A stretch of DNA of 64,000 nucleotides, from NCBI GenBank assembly GCA_016779485.1, contig JADHNN010000004.1, forward strand, positions 1-64,000. The letters run 5' to 3'. Made by a program: the position numbers and the translations under genes. Source of the DNA: Gammaproteobacteria bacterium. Lineage in GTDB: Bacteria > Pseudomonadota > Gammaproteobacteria > GCA-002705445 > GCA-002716945. Shown here in pieces: positions 39,934-50,305 of this stretch. The first letter of the stretch is position 1. The number at the start of each line of letters is the position of its first letter. A model generated the notes under the pieces. It made no database searches and was not told the DNA's origin. It saw only the letters and a program-made list of their open reading frames with translations.

Positions 39934-41365
39934 TATTAACTTCCGTACCACCAACAGTGATGTCATCGATTTTTAATGTAGGTTGGCCTACTCCTACAGG
40001 GACACTCTGCCCCTCCTTACCGCATGTGCCGACTCCATCGTCAAGCTTCATGTCATCGGCAACCATAGAGACTTTTTTAAGAACATTCGGACCGTTCCCG
40101 ATTAATGTCATTCCTTTGATTGCATTTTTAATTTTTCCAGATTCAATTCTATATGCCTCTGAAGCTGTAAAAACAAATTGGCCACTTGTAATATCAACCT
40201 GACCTCCAGAAAAATTAACAGCATAGATGCCATCATCAACGCTATTAATTATCTCTTCAGCATTTGATGTGCCACCAAGCATGTATGTATTTGTCATCCT
40301 TGGCATAGGTAAATGCGCATAGCTCTCTCTTCTGCCATTACCAGTTGGTTTTACATTCATCAACTTTGCATTCATCAAATCTTGCATATAACCTTTTAAG
40401 ATACCATTTTCAATAAGTACATTTTTTGCTGTGGGCGTTCCTTCATCATCAATCGATAAAGAACCTCTTCTATCTTCTATAGTTCCATCGTCAATAACTG
40501 TACATAATTCTGATGCAACTTTTTGTCCTATCAAATCAGAAAAATTAGATGTTTTTTTTCTATTAAAATCACCCTCAAGACCGTGACCAACAGCTTCATG
40601 AAGCAAAACGCCCGGCCAGCCTGAGCCAAGGACAACTGTAGTATTACCTGCTTTACAGGGTTTTGAGTTTAAATTCACATCAGCAATTCTTATTGCTTCA
40701 TCAGCCAGTTCAAAAGGTTTTCTTGTATTAATAAGAGTTGGATAAGAATATCTCCCTCCACAGCCAGCGCTACCTCTTTCAACGCGATCACCAGATTTTA
40801 GAATAACCATTACATTGAATCTAACGAGAGGTCTATCGTCAAAACTATATGTTCCATATGAATTTGCAACAAAAATAGAGTCGAAACTAGAACTAAGATT
40901 AATAATTACTTGTTGTACTCTTTTGTCTTTTTCTTTTATGTAACTGTCGATTTCTCTTAAAAAATTTACTTTATCCTCGTCTGTAACAGAAGTTAGCGGT
41001 GATTCTGAAATATATAATTTTTTATAATTAGAGTTTTCCTTAAGATTAATTGATTTTGATTTGTTTGATGCAACTATTGATCTAGATAACTGAGCAGATT
41101 TTATGATTTCACTAAAGCTGAAGTTATTACCATAAGCAAAACCAGTTTTCTCATTACTGATTGATCTAATGCCGTACCCACTATCTATATCCTGAGAGCC
41201 ACTTTTGACTATGCCGTCTTCACATGTCCAACTTTCTACAGTGGTATATTGCATATATAAGTCAGATAAATCTATTGAAGGGCCAGATGACTCTGCAATA
41301 ACATTACTAATCTTTTCAAAATCAAGATTATTATCTGGAAAAATACATTCTTTTATTATATTCAT
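39923..41365 (-). CDS. tldD: metalloprotease TldD
   Basis: Zn motif 'LLHEAVGHGLEGDFNR', 'RMTNTYMLGG', 'CGKEGQSVPVGVGQPTLKIDDITVGG'. Confidence 0.95.
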   Translation of the reverse strand: MNIIKECIFPDNNLDFEKISNVIAESSGPSIDLSDLYMQYTTVESWTCEDGIVKSGSQDIDSGYGIRSISNEKTGFAYGNNFSFSEIIKSAQLSRSIVASNKSKSINLKENSNYKKLYISESPLTSVTDEDKVNFLREIDSYIKEKDKRVQQVIINLSSSFDSIFVANSYGTYSFDDRPLVRFNVMVILKSGDRVERGSAGCGGRYSYPTLINTRKPFELADEAIRIADVNLNSKPCKAGNTTVVLGSGWPGVLLHEAVGHGLEGDFNRKKTSNFSDLIGQKVASELCTVIDDGTIEDRRGSLSIDDEGTPTAKNVLIENGILKGYMQDLMNAKLMNVKPTGNGRRESYAHLPMPRMTNTYMLGGTSNAEEIINSVDDGIYAVNFSGGQVDITSGQFVFTASEAYRIESGKIKNAIKGMTLIGNGPNVLKKVSMVADDMKLDDGVGTCGKEGQSVPVGVGQPTLKIDDITVGGTEVNNAQ

Positions 41366-42183
41366 TTTTTATTAATTAATTTCATATGATCAAGTACTGG
41401 AAAATTTTCTCTTATGGATCTAAGTTGTGTAAGATCGATAGCAGCACTTATGAAACCTTTTCCTTTCTCAATGATGTCTAATGTTTGACCCCATGGATTT
41501 ACAATCATTGAATGACCATAAGTTTTTTTCCCATTAATATGGTAGCCACCTTGGCATGAGGAGACAACAAAAGATAAGTTTTCAATCGCTCTAGCTTTCA
41601 CAAGAGTCTCCCAATGGACTTTACCAGTCTGCTCCGTAAATGATGCGGGTAATATTATTACATCAATATTTTTCTCATGTTGTAGTCTAAATAATTCCGG
41701 AAACCTTAAATCATAACAACAGGCTATGCCAGCACGCCCAATTGGAGTATCTATCACTTCAATTTTTTCACCAGGCATAAAATATTTTGACTCATTATAT
41801 GATTCCTTAGATTTTGGTAACGTTACATCAAAGAGATGGATTTTATTGTAAAGCGATACTCGTTCTCCATTATCGTTATAAGTAATTGTGCTCGCCATTA
41901 CTCTATTATCATCGCTAGATTTAATAGGAATAGTCCCGCCGACAATCCATAGTTTATATTTACTTGCAAGCTCAGATAGATGATTTTGTATTTGTCCATC
42001 ATCTAGTTCTTCTGAAGATTTGATGTAATCCTCATCATTCTCAGGCATGAGTGCAAAGTTTTCAGGTAGCACAACCATTTTAGAATTTGTATCAGCTATC
42101 TGTTCTATTAGAGTACTCACATCATAAAGATTAACCTTAATGTTTGGACCAGAATTTAATTGTATAGCTGAGACTTTTGACAT
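41362..42183 (-). CDS. carbon-nitrogen hydrolase (Nit1/YbeM-like nitrilase family)
   Basis: Glu-Lys-Cys triad context 'VLPENFALMPE', 'YNKIHLFDV', 'GIACCYDLRFPELFR'. Confidence 0.9.
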   Translation of the reverse strand: MSKVSAIQLNSGPNIKVNLYDVSTLIEQIADTNSKMVVLPENFALMPENDEDYIKSSEELDDGQIQNHLSELASKYKLWIVGGTIPIKSSDDNRVMASTITYNDNGERVSLYNKIHLFDVTLPKSKESYNESKYFMPGEKIEVIDTPIGRAGIACCYDLRFPELFRLQHEKNIDVIILPASFTEQTGKVHWETLVKARAIENLSFVVSSCQGGYHINGKKTYGHSMIVNPWGQTLDIIEKGKGFISAAIDLTQLRSIRENFPVLDHMKLINKK

Positions 42184-42197
42184 CTCTTTAGGATATC

Positions 42198-45188
42198 TTA
42201 ATTGATGATCGGTTTAAATGATTGAGTGACTTTAATTTTAGGGTCAGCCCAAGGACCTTTAATAGAATACTCTATTCCTGCAAGCTTATTCGTATCTACT
42301 CCAAATTCCTTCAGTAATTTATCATAGAAAATTGAAGCAGCAGCACCAATTGGACCACCCAATACAGCTCCAGTAACAAGGCTTGTAGATGAAAGATCTG
42401 GAATAAATATCAGAACTTGATCATGAGTTTTATTTATAAGGTCCGATTCTCCTGATAATCTCATTTCGCCGAAGCTGCCAATAATTATCATCTTTTTGGT
42501 GTTAGCAATACCAGAATTTAAGGAAATATTTGCATTGAGATTATCAAAACTAAGACCTTTGGAAAAAAAATCTGAGAAATCTAACGATAGTCGTTTCGGT
42601 ATTGATGCAATACTAAATAATCCAAGTACTTGACCAATAGCTTGTGTTCCTTTATCAAGCTGATTAATTTGTCCATTTTCAACATCAAAATCTAACTTTC
42701 CATTTATTTGAGAAAATGAAAAATCTGATAATGCGCCTTTCCAATTACCATTTAAGTTAGCGTTAAGAACCCCACCTCTAATTGCATCTGGATATTTAAG
42801 TGATTTAAGAGCTAGCCCAAAATTATCACTTTTAATTTGCGCAGTTATCTCAGTGGATTGTACTTTACCAATATACCATTTACCTGATGATTTTATTTGT
42901 AGGTGAGGGTTTTTAAAATTAAGTTTATCAATAGCAATATGATCATTTTTATTCGTTAAAATTATATGCACATTATCAAAGACAATTTCATTAGCCTTGA
43001 TATGTCTAGATTTAATATTTATATTTGGCAGAGACGTAGGCGTATTAGTATTTTTGAAAATTGTTGCATCTATAAATTCAAAAGAGCCATGAATATCTAG
43101 GTGATTATTGAATACCTTTGGTGTTTTTATTAAACCTCGAACGATTGGTGACTTAATTTTTAAATAGATATTGTCTTCATCATGCTTGATATTCATTTCG
43201 TGTTTATCTATTGAGATTTTCAGAGGATATACCATTGCTGGGAGATATTGATATTTTAAAGATAAATCTACTTTTTCTTCAGAAGTCTTGCTTATAAGAT
43301 CAAAAATATTGGCAGATAGCCCATGCATATCACTAGATAAAAACAAAGTAAGCTTTTGCTGATTTTCATTCATATCATAAATAATATTAGATTTAGCCAA
43401 TGATTCTCCATCAAAACTATCAGTATCTATTCGAAAAATATCTTCAATAAATTTACTATTTATCATGCCAACAGACGTTAATTTATATCTCAATGAATTC
43501 GAGGTAGTGATAGTGGTTAATTTAGATTTTTGAACCTTATCATTTATTCCTATATTGAAATTATCAGTAGTTATCAATCTAGACGTAGTTGATAAATTAA
43601 TATTATTTGATGACAAATAAATCGAATCAGAATATTTAATATAAAGTTTATTTATTCTAGTATCTGAGAATAAAGTATTTTTATGAAAATAAATACTACT
43701 TGTTACGTTACCATCTAATTCTGGTAATTTTGTTTTTAACATTGAACCGAGTGAGTTTTTTATTGTTTTTAAAGTGCTATCAACTGACAACTTCAGCGAA
43801 GGTCTTTGTGAGGTTTTATTACCGTTCAATTTAAAGATAGTTCCGTGATCATCAAGAAGATCTGAACTACTGAAATAAATAGACTTACCTTTTAGATTAT
43901 ATGTTAATGAACCTCTTAGGTTATTAATAAGATTGTCTTCTTGAAGATATAAAGATAGATTATGAATCTGAATTTTACCTTTACTCATGTTGCCAAAAAC
44001 ATCAACTGACGTATCCGATAACTGGTATTTTTTATAAAAATTTAACGAAGGTAATTTAACAGAGAAACGGTAATAGTCTGGTATTCCAGAATTTGATAGA
44101 TTCAACTGAATATTATTAATATGCATGTTATTAATATTCGCTATATCACTTTCATTGAAAATTCCCATTTTCTGTGAAAAATATTTAAGTATTTGATAAT
44201 CGCTTTTTTGGACAAATAGCTTAACCTCTTTTGATTTTGATTTATTGATTATGATTTTGTTATTATTAATTTTTTTATTACCAATATCATAGTTCAATTT
44301 AAGAAGACTTAGCGTATCTGAGAACTGGTCTTTGGTGTATAAAATATCACTATTAAAATTCTTTAGTTCTAGGTCTAATTTAGGGAGATTGATACTGAGA
44401 TTATGTGAGGATATGTTTCCAGAAATTTTCTCTATGGTTGTGTTCTTTAAATCAATCCAAAGTCTCATAGATAATCGATCTACCGAGATTTGATTAAGTA
44501 CAGTTGGAAGTAATGTGTATGGTAATTTTACTGAATTACCACTTAGATAGATACGGCTAACAAGATTACTTGAATCATAATCTCCTCTATAGATTAATGT
44601 AAGAGGTTGTGGACTAGACTCATGAAAAAATTTTGCATTTATTTTATATCCATTATTATAAGTTGCTCTAATATTTTTTATTTTAAGATTTGTGATATTA
44701 TTCGATACCTTATCGGTGATACTTATCTCAGAGTTGTTTAATGTTATTTTTGGAAATAATGTATTTTCTTTATTAGCTTCACTTGCACCTAGCAGGTCTA
44801 AATTATTGATTAATATTTTTGATTTATCACGAATAAGAATAAGTGAAGTGTTATTAATTATAATTTCATCAACAGAAATATCCTTGTTGTACAAACTCTT
44901 GAATAGATTAATTTTTATTTCACTAATAGGAGTTCGTAATAATGTTTTATTTTCATTGTCATTAAGTTCTATGTTTTTTATAAAAATGCTCGGACGGAAA
45001 CCTTTCCATTCTATTTTTATTGATTCTATTTTTGCATTTACATCATAATTATCTGTAAGGCCATTAATAATTTTATCTGAAATTGGTTTATTTAATGTTG
45101 ATGTGTTCTCTGAATAAACAATGATTAAAAAAAATAAAATTAAAACAAGTAATGAGAAATTAAAGAATAGTTTTACAATATATCTCAT
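42198..45188 (-). CDS. YhdP-family AsmA-like inter-membrane lipid transport protein
   Basis: About 1000 aa, N-terminal TM, C-terminal 'FSQINGKLDFDVENGQINQLDKGTQAIGQVLGLFSIASIPKRLSLDFSDFFSKGLSFD' typical of YhdP; next to tldD/nitrilase as in other gammaproteobacteria. Confidence 0.85.
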   Translation of the reverse strand: MRYIVKLFFNFSLLVLILFFLIIVYSENTSTLNKPISDKIINGLTDNYDVNAKIESIKIEWKGFRPSIFIKNIELNDNENKTLLRTPISEIKINLFKSLYNKDISVDEIIINNTSLILIRDKSKILINNLDLLGASEANKENTLFPKITLNNSEISITDKVSNNITNLKIKNIRATYNNGYKINAKFFHESSPQPLTLIYRGDYDSSNLVSRIYLSGNSVKLPYTLLPTVLNQISVDRLSMRLWIDLKNTTIEKISGNISSHNLSINLPKLDLELKNFNSDILYTKDQFSDTLSLLKLNYDIGNKKINNNKIIINKSKSKEVKLFVQKSDYQILKYFSQKMGIFNESDIANINNMHINNIQLNLSNSGIPDYYRFSVKLPSLNFYKKYQLSDTSVDVFGNMSKGKIQIHNLSLYLQEDNLINNLRGSLTYNLKGKSIYFSSSDLLDDHGTIFKLNGNKTSQRPSLKLSVDSTLKTIKNSLGSMLKTKLPELDGNVTSSIYFHKNTLFSDTRINKLYIKYSDSIYLSSNNINLSTTSRLITTDNFNIGINDKVQKSKLTTITTSNSLRYKLTSVGMINSKFIEDIFRIDTDSFDGESLAKSNIIYDMNENQQKLTLFLSSDMHGLSANIFDLISKTSEEKVDLSLKYQYLPAMVYPLKISIDKHEMNIKHDEDNIYLKIKSPIVRGLIKTPKVFNNHLDIHGSFEFIDATIFKNTNTPTSLPNINIKSRHIKANEIVFDNVHIILTNKNDHIAIDKLNFKNPHLQIKSSGKWYIGKVQSTEITAQIKSDNFGLALKSLKYPDAIRGGVLNANLNGNWKGALSDFSFSQINGKLDFDVENGQINQLDKGTQAIGQVLGLFSIASIPKRLSLDFSDFFSKGLSFDNLNANISLNSGIANTKKMIIIGSFGEMRLSGESDLINKTHDQVLIFIPDLSSTSLVTGAVLGGPIGAAASIFYDKLLKEFGVDTNKLAGIEYSIKGPWADPKIKVTQSFKPIIN

Positions 45189-45190
45189 TA

Positions 45191-45526
45191 TTAATTCATA
45201 TTTTCATTACTCAAACTCTCATCCCATAGCTTTTCTAAAGAGTAGAACTCTCTCGTTTCAGGATGCATTACATGCACGAGTACATCACCAAAATCAATTA
45301 AAATCCATTCTGATTTCGAGTAGCCTTCGATGCCAAGAGGCTTTATCTTAATTTTTTTAAGTTTTTTTATTATGTTATCTGATATAGATTTAACATGCCT
45401 AGTAGATCTCCCAGATGCGATTATCATCATATCAGTAACAGATGATTTATTTTTTACGTTCAAAGATATTATATCTTCAGCCTTAAGATCTTCTAATATA
45501 GTACTTATTTCTTTATCTAAAATCAT
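45191..45526 (-). CDS. rsfS: ribosome silencing factor RsfS
   Basis: 'DMMIIASGRSTRHVKSISDNI', 'GYSKSEWILIDFGDVLVHVMHPETREFYSLEKLW'. Confidence 0.94.
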   Translation of the reverse strand: MILDKEISTILEDLKAEDIISLNVKNKSSVTDMMIIASGRSTRHVKSISDNIIKKLKKIKIKPLGIEGYSKSEWILIDFGDVLVHVMHPETREFYSLEKLWDESLSNENMN

Positions 45527-46179
45527 TTATACAATTTTTTTTCTAAAATATATTTATGGTTGTCAGCTAAAACATACTTTTCAATAGGTTTATTATCTCT
45601 AATTTTATTTCTTATCATTGTCGATGATATATTAGATTTAAGACCGTTAAAATAGTGTATCATCTTTGAATTAGATTCATTAAATTGATTAATATCATCT
45701 GTGATGAACTCTTGCAATGATCTCATATTATCACAGCTTTTAGCATTATCCCTAATAAGTATTATGATATTAAGTAAATCAATTATATTTGAATATTTAT
45801 GCCATTTTTCAAATGACTCAAAATTATCCTCTCCAATAATTAGTCGTAACTTGTCTTGCGGATACTGTTTTTTAAAGTACTTGATTGTATTGATAGAATA
45901 ACAAATAGTTTTAAGCTTTAATTCATAATCACTTATGCTCAAATATTTATATTGATGTAAAGCATTTTCAAGCATTTTCAATCGGTCTGAATTACTTATA
46001 TGGGGCTTTTTACCAACAGGTGATAATCCAGTAGGAATATAAATTATTCTATCAAATTTATAAGTTGAAAATATCTTAACAGGTATTTGGACATGTGCAT
46101 TATGAACTGGATCGAAGCTTCCTAAATACAAACCTATAACCGACTGATTAATTTCGAATTGCTCCTTTACTATTAACAA
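45523..46179 (-). CDS. nadD: nicotinate-nucleotide adenylyltransferase
   Basis: 'IGLYLGSFDPVHNAHV', 'LRLIIGEDNFESFEKWHKY', 'ISSTMIRNKIRDNKPI'. Confidence 0.92.
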   Translation of the reverse strand: MLIVKEQFEINQSVIGLYLGSFDPVHNAHVQIPVKIFSTYKFDRIIYIPTGLSPVGKKPHISNSDRLKMLENALHQYKYLSISDYELKLKTICYSINTIKYFKKQYPQDKLRLIIGEDNFESFEKWHKYSNIIDLLNIIILIRDNAKSCDNMRSLQEFITDDINQFNESNSKMIHYFNGLKSNISSTMIRNKIRDNKPIEKYVLADNHKYILEKKLYK

Positions 46180-47410
46180 TATATTTCAAGTTTGTTAACC
46201 CTTCCAGCCCAACTGGTCCTCTGGCATGAAATTTATCTGTACTAATTCCAATTTCAGCTCCTAAGCCATACTCGTACCCATCAGCAAATCTTGTAGATGT
46301 ATTTACCATCACAGAGCTAGAATCTACTTCTCTTAAAAATCTTTCTTGAGCATTAATATCTTCTGAGATTATAGACTCAGTATGCATGCTTCCATACTCT
46401 TCAATATGCTTAATAGCTTCATCAATATCTTTGATAATTTTTACAGAAATTATTGGCCTTAAATATTCTTCATACCAATCAGAATTTTTAGCAATCTTAG
46501 CTCTACTGAATATTTTCTTCGTGTTTTTACAGCCTCGTATCTGGACTTTATGATCATCCAAAGATTGGAGTATTTCTAAAATATGTTTTTTTGAGAAATC
46601 TTTATGAATAAGTAATGACTCTGCAGCGTTACACACTCCATATCTTTGTGTTTTAGAGTTAATAGTACATGACAAGGCTATTTTAGGATTAGCATCTTTA
46701 TCAATATAAACATGACAATTACCATCGAGATGCTTAATTACCGGAATCTTAGATTCACGAGATATTTTTTTTATTAATCCTTTTCCTCCCCTAGGTATAA
46801 TAACATCAATGTAATGGTCCATTTTCATAAGTTTGCTTACTGCATTTCTATCTGTAGTGTTGATAATTTGAACAATATTAGGTGATACGTTACAGGCTAA
46901 AAGAGATTTTTTTATTATCTTCGATAGCAATATATTAGTATTGATAGACTCACTTCCTCCTCTCAAAATAATACTGTTCCCAGACTTTAATGCTAAACCA
47001 GTAGCATCTATTGTAACATTTGGTCTAGATTCATAAATCATTGCTATAACACCTAAAGGGACTCTCATTTGCTCAACAACGATACCGCTAGGCTGCTTAG
47101 ATTTATTAATTTTTTGAAAAAGTATATCTGGTATTGTAAGGATCTTGTTAAGACCATCAATCATAGTTGATATTCTCTTATTATTTATGAGTAGTCTGTC
47201 AATAAGTGCATCAGAGAGATTATTTTTTTGTGCAGCCTTAATATCAATATCATTTTCTCTAATTATTAATTTTGAATCTTTCTTTAAGTTAGAAATAATT
47301 TTTTTTAATATTTTCAGTCTTTGAGAATGAGAGAGTAATTTTGCATCTACAGAAGCGCGTTTTGATGCTAAACAAAGATTTGTTATATATTTTTCGATTT
47401 TTGTATTCAT
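46148..47410 (-). CDS. proA: glutamate-5-semialdehyde dehydrogenase
   Basis: 'VPLGVIAMIYESRPNVTIDATGLALKSGNSIILRGGSE', 'IPVIKHLDGNCHVYID', 'ADGYEYGLGAEIGISTDKFHARGPVGLEGLT'. Confidence 0.97.
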   Translation of the reverse strand: MNTKIEKYITNLCLASKRASVDAKLLSHSQRLKILKKIISNLKKDSKLIIRENDIDIKAAQKNNLSDALIDRLLINNKRISTMIDGLNKILTIPDILFQKINKSKQPSGIVVEQMRVPLGVIAMIYESRPNVTIDATGLALKSGNSIILRGGSESINTNILLSKIIKKSLLACNVSPNIVQIINTTDRNAVSKLMKMDHYIDVIIPRGGKGLIKKISRESKIPVIKHLDGNCHVYIDKDANPKIALSCTINSKTQRYGVCNAAESLLIHKDFSKKHILEILQSLDDHKVQIRGCKNTKKIFSRAKIAKNSDWYEEYLRPIISVKIIKDIDEAIKHIEEYGSMHTESIISEDINAQERFLREVDSSSVMVNTSTRFADGYEYGLGAEIGISTDKFHARGPVGLEGLTNLKYIVNSKGAIRN

Positions 47411-48378
47411 ATTTGATTATTATTAATTATATTCAAGAATAAATCATTAAAACTTACCCAAGGAGAGGAATATCTTGCATTATATTTAGAGTTAAGATCC
47501 AAACCACTAATACTTTTAAGTCCTTGGAGCAAAGTGTTTACCTCGTAGTTTAAACACGTACTATTGTATTTTGAATTAAGGAATTGTGGTATATAAGGTT
47601 TATTGTTAACTGACTGTTTAACCGAGTAAATCTTTTCTAATTCTGAACTCATTAAAAAAATTATATATGAAAGAGGAGTATTAATATTTTCCAAATATTT
47701 ACTTACTTTTAAAAAACCAACTGAATCATGTTTATGAAGCATATCAACTAAGTCGTACTCTGTATATTTTGATTGATCAATATTTTTAGCTGCAAAGTTT
47801 TTATCTAATAAGCTTCTTTGGTAAATAACTTGAGAAATAGCTAAACTATTATTAAAGTTTGAATTAATTAAATCATTTATTACATCATCATCATAGGCAA
47901 CTTTGTTAATTTTACATTTATTTATAACCCATGTTTCTAGCATTTTGCCTTTAAGTTCATAAAGCTCTATTACACAATCGTTTGTGGATAATAATTTATA
48001 AAGTTTTGTATTTTTAAATGAGGATGCTTGACGATCAATTTTAATAATGATTTTGTTATCAGTAGGTTTATTATTAATAGACTCAAGAAAGTTTTTGAGG
48101 TTCTTTGGAATAGAATTACAGACAATATTTAATGTTGTTATTTTTTTTTCGTCAAAAAGTGATTGCTCATAAAAAGCAATTTCTATCGAACTGGTTTGTG
48201 TGTCATCATCAATAACATAACTTATATGATTATAATTGAGCTTTCGATAAAAATTAGTAATATCATGCTCAAGCTCATTACTTAGATTTCTAGGATTTCC
48301 ATGAATCATAAATAATCTATTCTCTGATGTGAATGAAAGATTCTTAAATTTAATATAATCAACTATCATCAGATACAT
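47407..48378 (-). CDS. holA: DNA polymerase III delta subunit
   Basis: Divergent HolA-like protein; 'NRLFMIHGNPRNLSNELEHDI', 'GKMLETWVINKCKI'; position before proA-nadD-rsfS. Confidence 0.75.
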   Translation of the reverse strand: MYLMIVDYIKFKNLSFTSENRLFMIHGNPRNLSNELEHDITNFYRKLNYNHISYVIDDDTQTSSIEIAFYEQSLFDEKKITTLNIVCNSIPKNLKNFLESINNKPTDNKIIIKIDRQASSFKNTKLYKLLSTNDCVIELYELKGKMLETWVINKCKINKVAYDDDVINDLINSNFNNSLAISQVIYQRSLLDKNFAAKNIDQSKYTEYDLVDMLHKHDSVGFLKVSKYLENINTPLSYIIFLMSSELEKIYSVKQSVNNKPYIPQFLNSKYNSTCLNYEVNTLLQGLKSISGLDLNSKYNARYSSPWVSFNDLFLNIINNNQI

Positions 48379-48396
48379 TATACTATATTAGTTACC

Positions 48397-49284
48397 ATGA
48401 TTAGAGTTAAAAAATATAAAGTTGGTTTTGTTGGCCTTGGAATAATGGGTAAACCGATGGTTCATAATTTATTAGAGAATAAGGTCCAGGTATATTTCTA
48501 TGCAAGAAAACAAAAAATAATTAAATCTATTGAAAAACGCGGTGGGATATTTGTTTCTTCAGTTAGTGACTTGCCGAAGCATGCAAATATTTTAATTACA
48601 AATTTGCCAAAAACAAAAGATGTAGAATTAGTTACAACTGGAAAAGTAGGAATGCTTGATAATTTGAAAAAAGGTTCTTGTGTTATAGACATGAGTACTA
48701 TATCACCCAAAGGCGCGATCCAAATAAACACCGAGTTAAATAAAAAAGGTGCTTTCTTTATAGATGCACCGGTATCTGGTGGAGAAGCCGGCGCGATATC
48801 AGGTAATTTATCAATTATGGTAGGTGGAGATAGAAAGTCTTTTCATAAAGTTAAACCTATTCTTAAAATGTTGGGCGAAAAAATTACATACATCGGCAAC
48901 AGTGGATCTGGCCAAATATGTAAGATGTGCAATCAAGTTCTTGTTGCTCAGACCATTCAGGCTGTAAGTGATATTATCAATATTTCCAGTAAATCTAGAG
49001 TAGATCCAAATAGAATAAGAGAAGCTCTGCTGGGCGGGTACGCAAATAGTAAAATCTTAGAAATTCATGGAAAACGCATGATTGATAATGATTTCAAACC
49101 TGGATTTAAATTATCACTACATCATAAAGACTTAAAAATAGCTAAATCTTTTCTATCAAATATAGGAATACAACTCAAAAGTTTAAACCAGGTAAAAAAG
49201 CTAATGAATCTTGCAGAAAGTGCGGGATTATCTGACTTAGATTCATCTGCAATTCATAGTATATTAGAAAAAACTTATAAATAA
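48397..49284 (+). CDS. NAD(P)-dependent beta-hydroxyacid dehydrogenase (3-hydroxyisobutyrate dehydrogenase / tartronate-semialdehyde reductase family)
   Basis: 'VGFVGLGIMGKPMVHNLL', 'IDAPVSGGEAGAISGNLSIMVGG', 'GNSGSGQICKMCNQVLV'. Confidence 0.9.
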   Translation: MIRVKKYKVGFVGLGIMGKPMVHNLLENKVQVYFYARKQKIIKSIEKRGGIFVSSVSDLPKHANILITNLPKTKDVELVTTGKVGMLDNLKKGSCVIDMSTISPKGAIQINTELNKKGAFFIDAPVSGGEAGAISGNLSIMVGGDRKSFHKVKPILKMLGEKITYIGNSGSGQICKMCNQVLVAQTIQAVSDIINISSKSRVDPNRIREALLGGYANSKILEIHGKRMIDNDFKPGFKLSLHHKDLKIAKSFLSNIGIQLKSLNQVKKLMNLAESAGLSDLDSSAIHSILEKTYK

Positions 49285-49322
49285 TTATTAAGCTTTATCC
49301 ATTTATATATTATAATATTGCC

Positions 49323-49721
49323 ATGGAAACAAGGTACGAGAAGCTATACAGAAAACTTGATGTAACCCCTACGAAACAAAGGGTTGATTTAGCACATTTG
49401 ATATTTGCTAAAAAACAACATTTTACTGCTACAGATTTAATAAATATAGTAGACAAGAAAAAACTGAATATCTCGATGGCTACTGTCTACAATACATTAT
49501 CTCTTTTGGAGGACAAAGGAATGCTGAAGACTATTAATATAGATAACGAAGTGAAATTTTATGATACTAACCTAGAGAATCATCACCACCTATACAATAC
49601 TACGATGAGTACTCTTACAGATATCGCTCATGATAAAGTTGTATTTGCTGAGTTACCAGAATTACCAAAAACATTGGAAATTGAAAGTACAGAACTCTTA
49701 ATAAAAGCTAGGAATAAATAA
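49323..49721 (+). CDS. Fur-family transcriptional regulator, Irr-like
   Basis: Fur fold 'TPTKQRVDLAHLIF...ISMATVYNTLSLLEDKGML...FYDTNLENHHHLY'; Irr-like HHH segment and 'ELPELPKTLEIESTELLIKARNK' tail; no C-terminal CxxC zinc site. Confidence 0.8.
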   Translation: METRYEKLYRKLDVTPTKQRVDLAHLIFAKKQHFTATDLINIVDKKKLNISMATVYNTLSLLEDKGMLKTINIDNEVKFYDTNLENHHHLYNTTMSTLTDIAHDKVVFAELPELPKTLEIESTELLIKARNK

Positions 49722-49723
49722 AT

Positions 49724-50305
49724 TCAGTTAGTGTTTAGATCTTTAGATAGGCTATCTTTTGTTGCTTCAGACAGGGCAACTTCATCTGTATATTCATCAT
49801 GAGAAACACCAACTAGTACACGATCATTAGATAAAAAGTCTGTAATATCAGTTTGATCAAGTTCAAATCTTAAAAAATGTACCGCTGATGTTTTGTTATC
49901 AGTACTTCTTTCAAGGTCTTCATCTGCTAGAGCGACTATTTTCTTAGACCCGCAATTTAGATAAATGTTATTTTCAATATCATGTAATTTAGATAACATT
50001 ATTTTTCTTTCTTCAACATCAGGATACATTATAAGCATCGTTGCCTTAAAGTTTGTTCCATCCGGTATCAATGGGTTATAAGCATCAATCTCTTCTTGAA
50101 TCTCTTTTTTATTAAATATCTTCTCTATCCTGAGCATTTCTTGGACCTGATATTTAATTGTAGAATAATCCTCAAAAATAAGAACAATATGCTCCCCAAT
50201 AGATACAGTTCTATTTTTTTTATGAATAATTAATGCTTTTTTTATAGCATCTCTTTCATTATCATACTCTTCGAGAGATAGGAGATCTGATGTTTTTAGC
50301 TTCAT
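49724..50305 (-). CDS. DUF3501 family protein
   Basis: 'RTVSIGEHIVLIFEDYSTIKYQVQEMLRIEKIF...YNPLIPDGTNFKATMLIMYPD', located after the Fe-S oxidoreductase gene as usual for DUF3501. Confidence 0.8.
   Translation of the reverse strand: MKLKTSDLLSLEEYDNERDAIKKALIIHKKNRTVSIGEHIVLIFEDYSTIKYQVQEMLRIEKIFNKKEIQEEIDAYNPLIPDGTNFKATMLIMYPDVEERKIMLSKLHDIENNIYLNCGSKKIVALADEDLERSTDNKTSAVHFLRFELDQTDITDFLSNDRVLVGVSHDEYTDEVALSEATKDSLSKDLNTN

Noticed and set aside
38617-41365. TldD/PmbA as a RiPP (microcin-like) maturation locus
   Set aside because: No precursor peptide or tailoring gene found around it; the yhdP-nitrilase-tldD-pmbA order is housekeeping in gammaproteobacteria.
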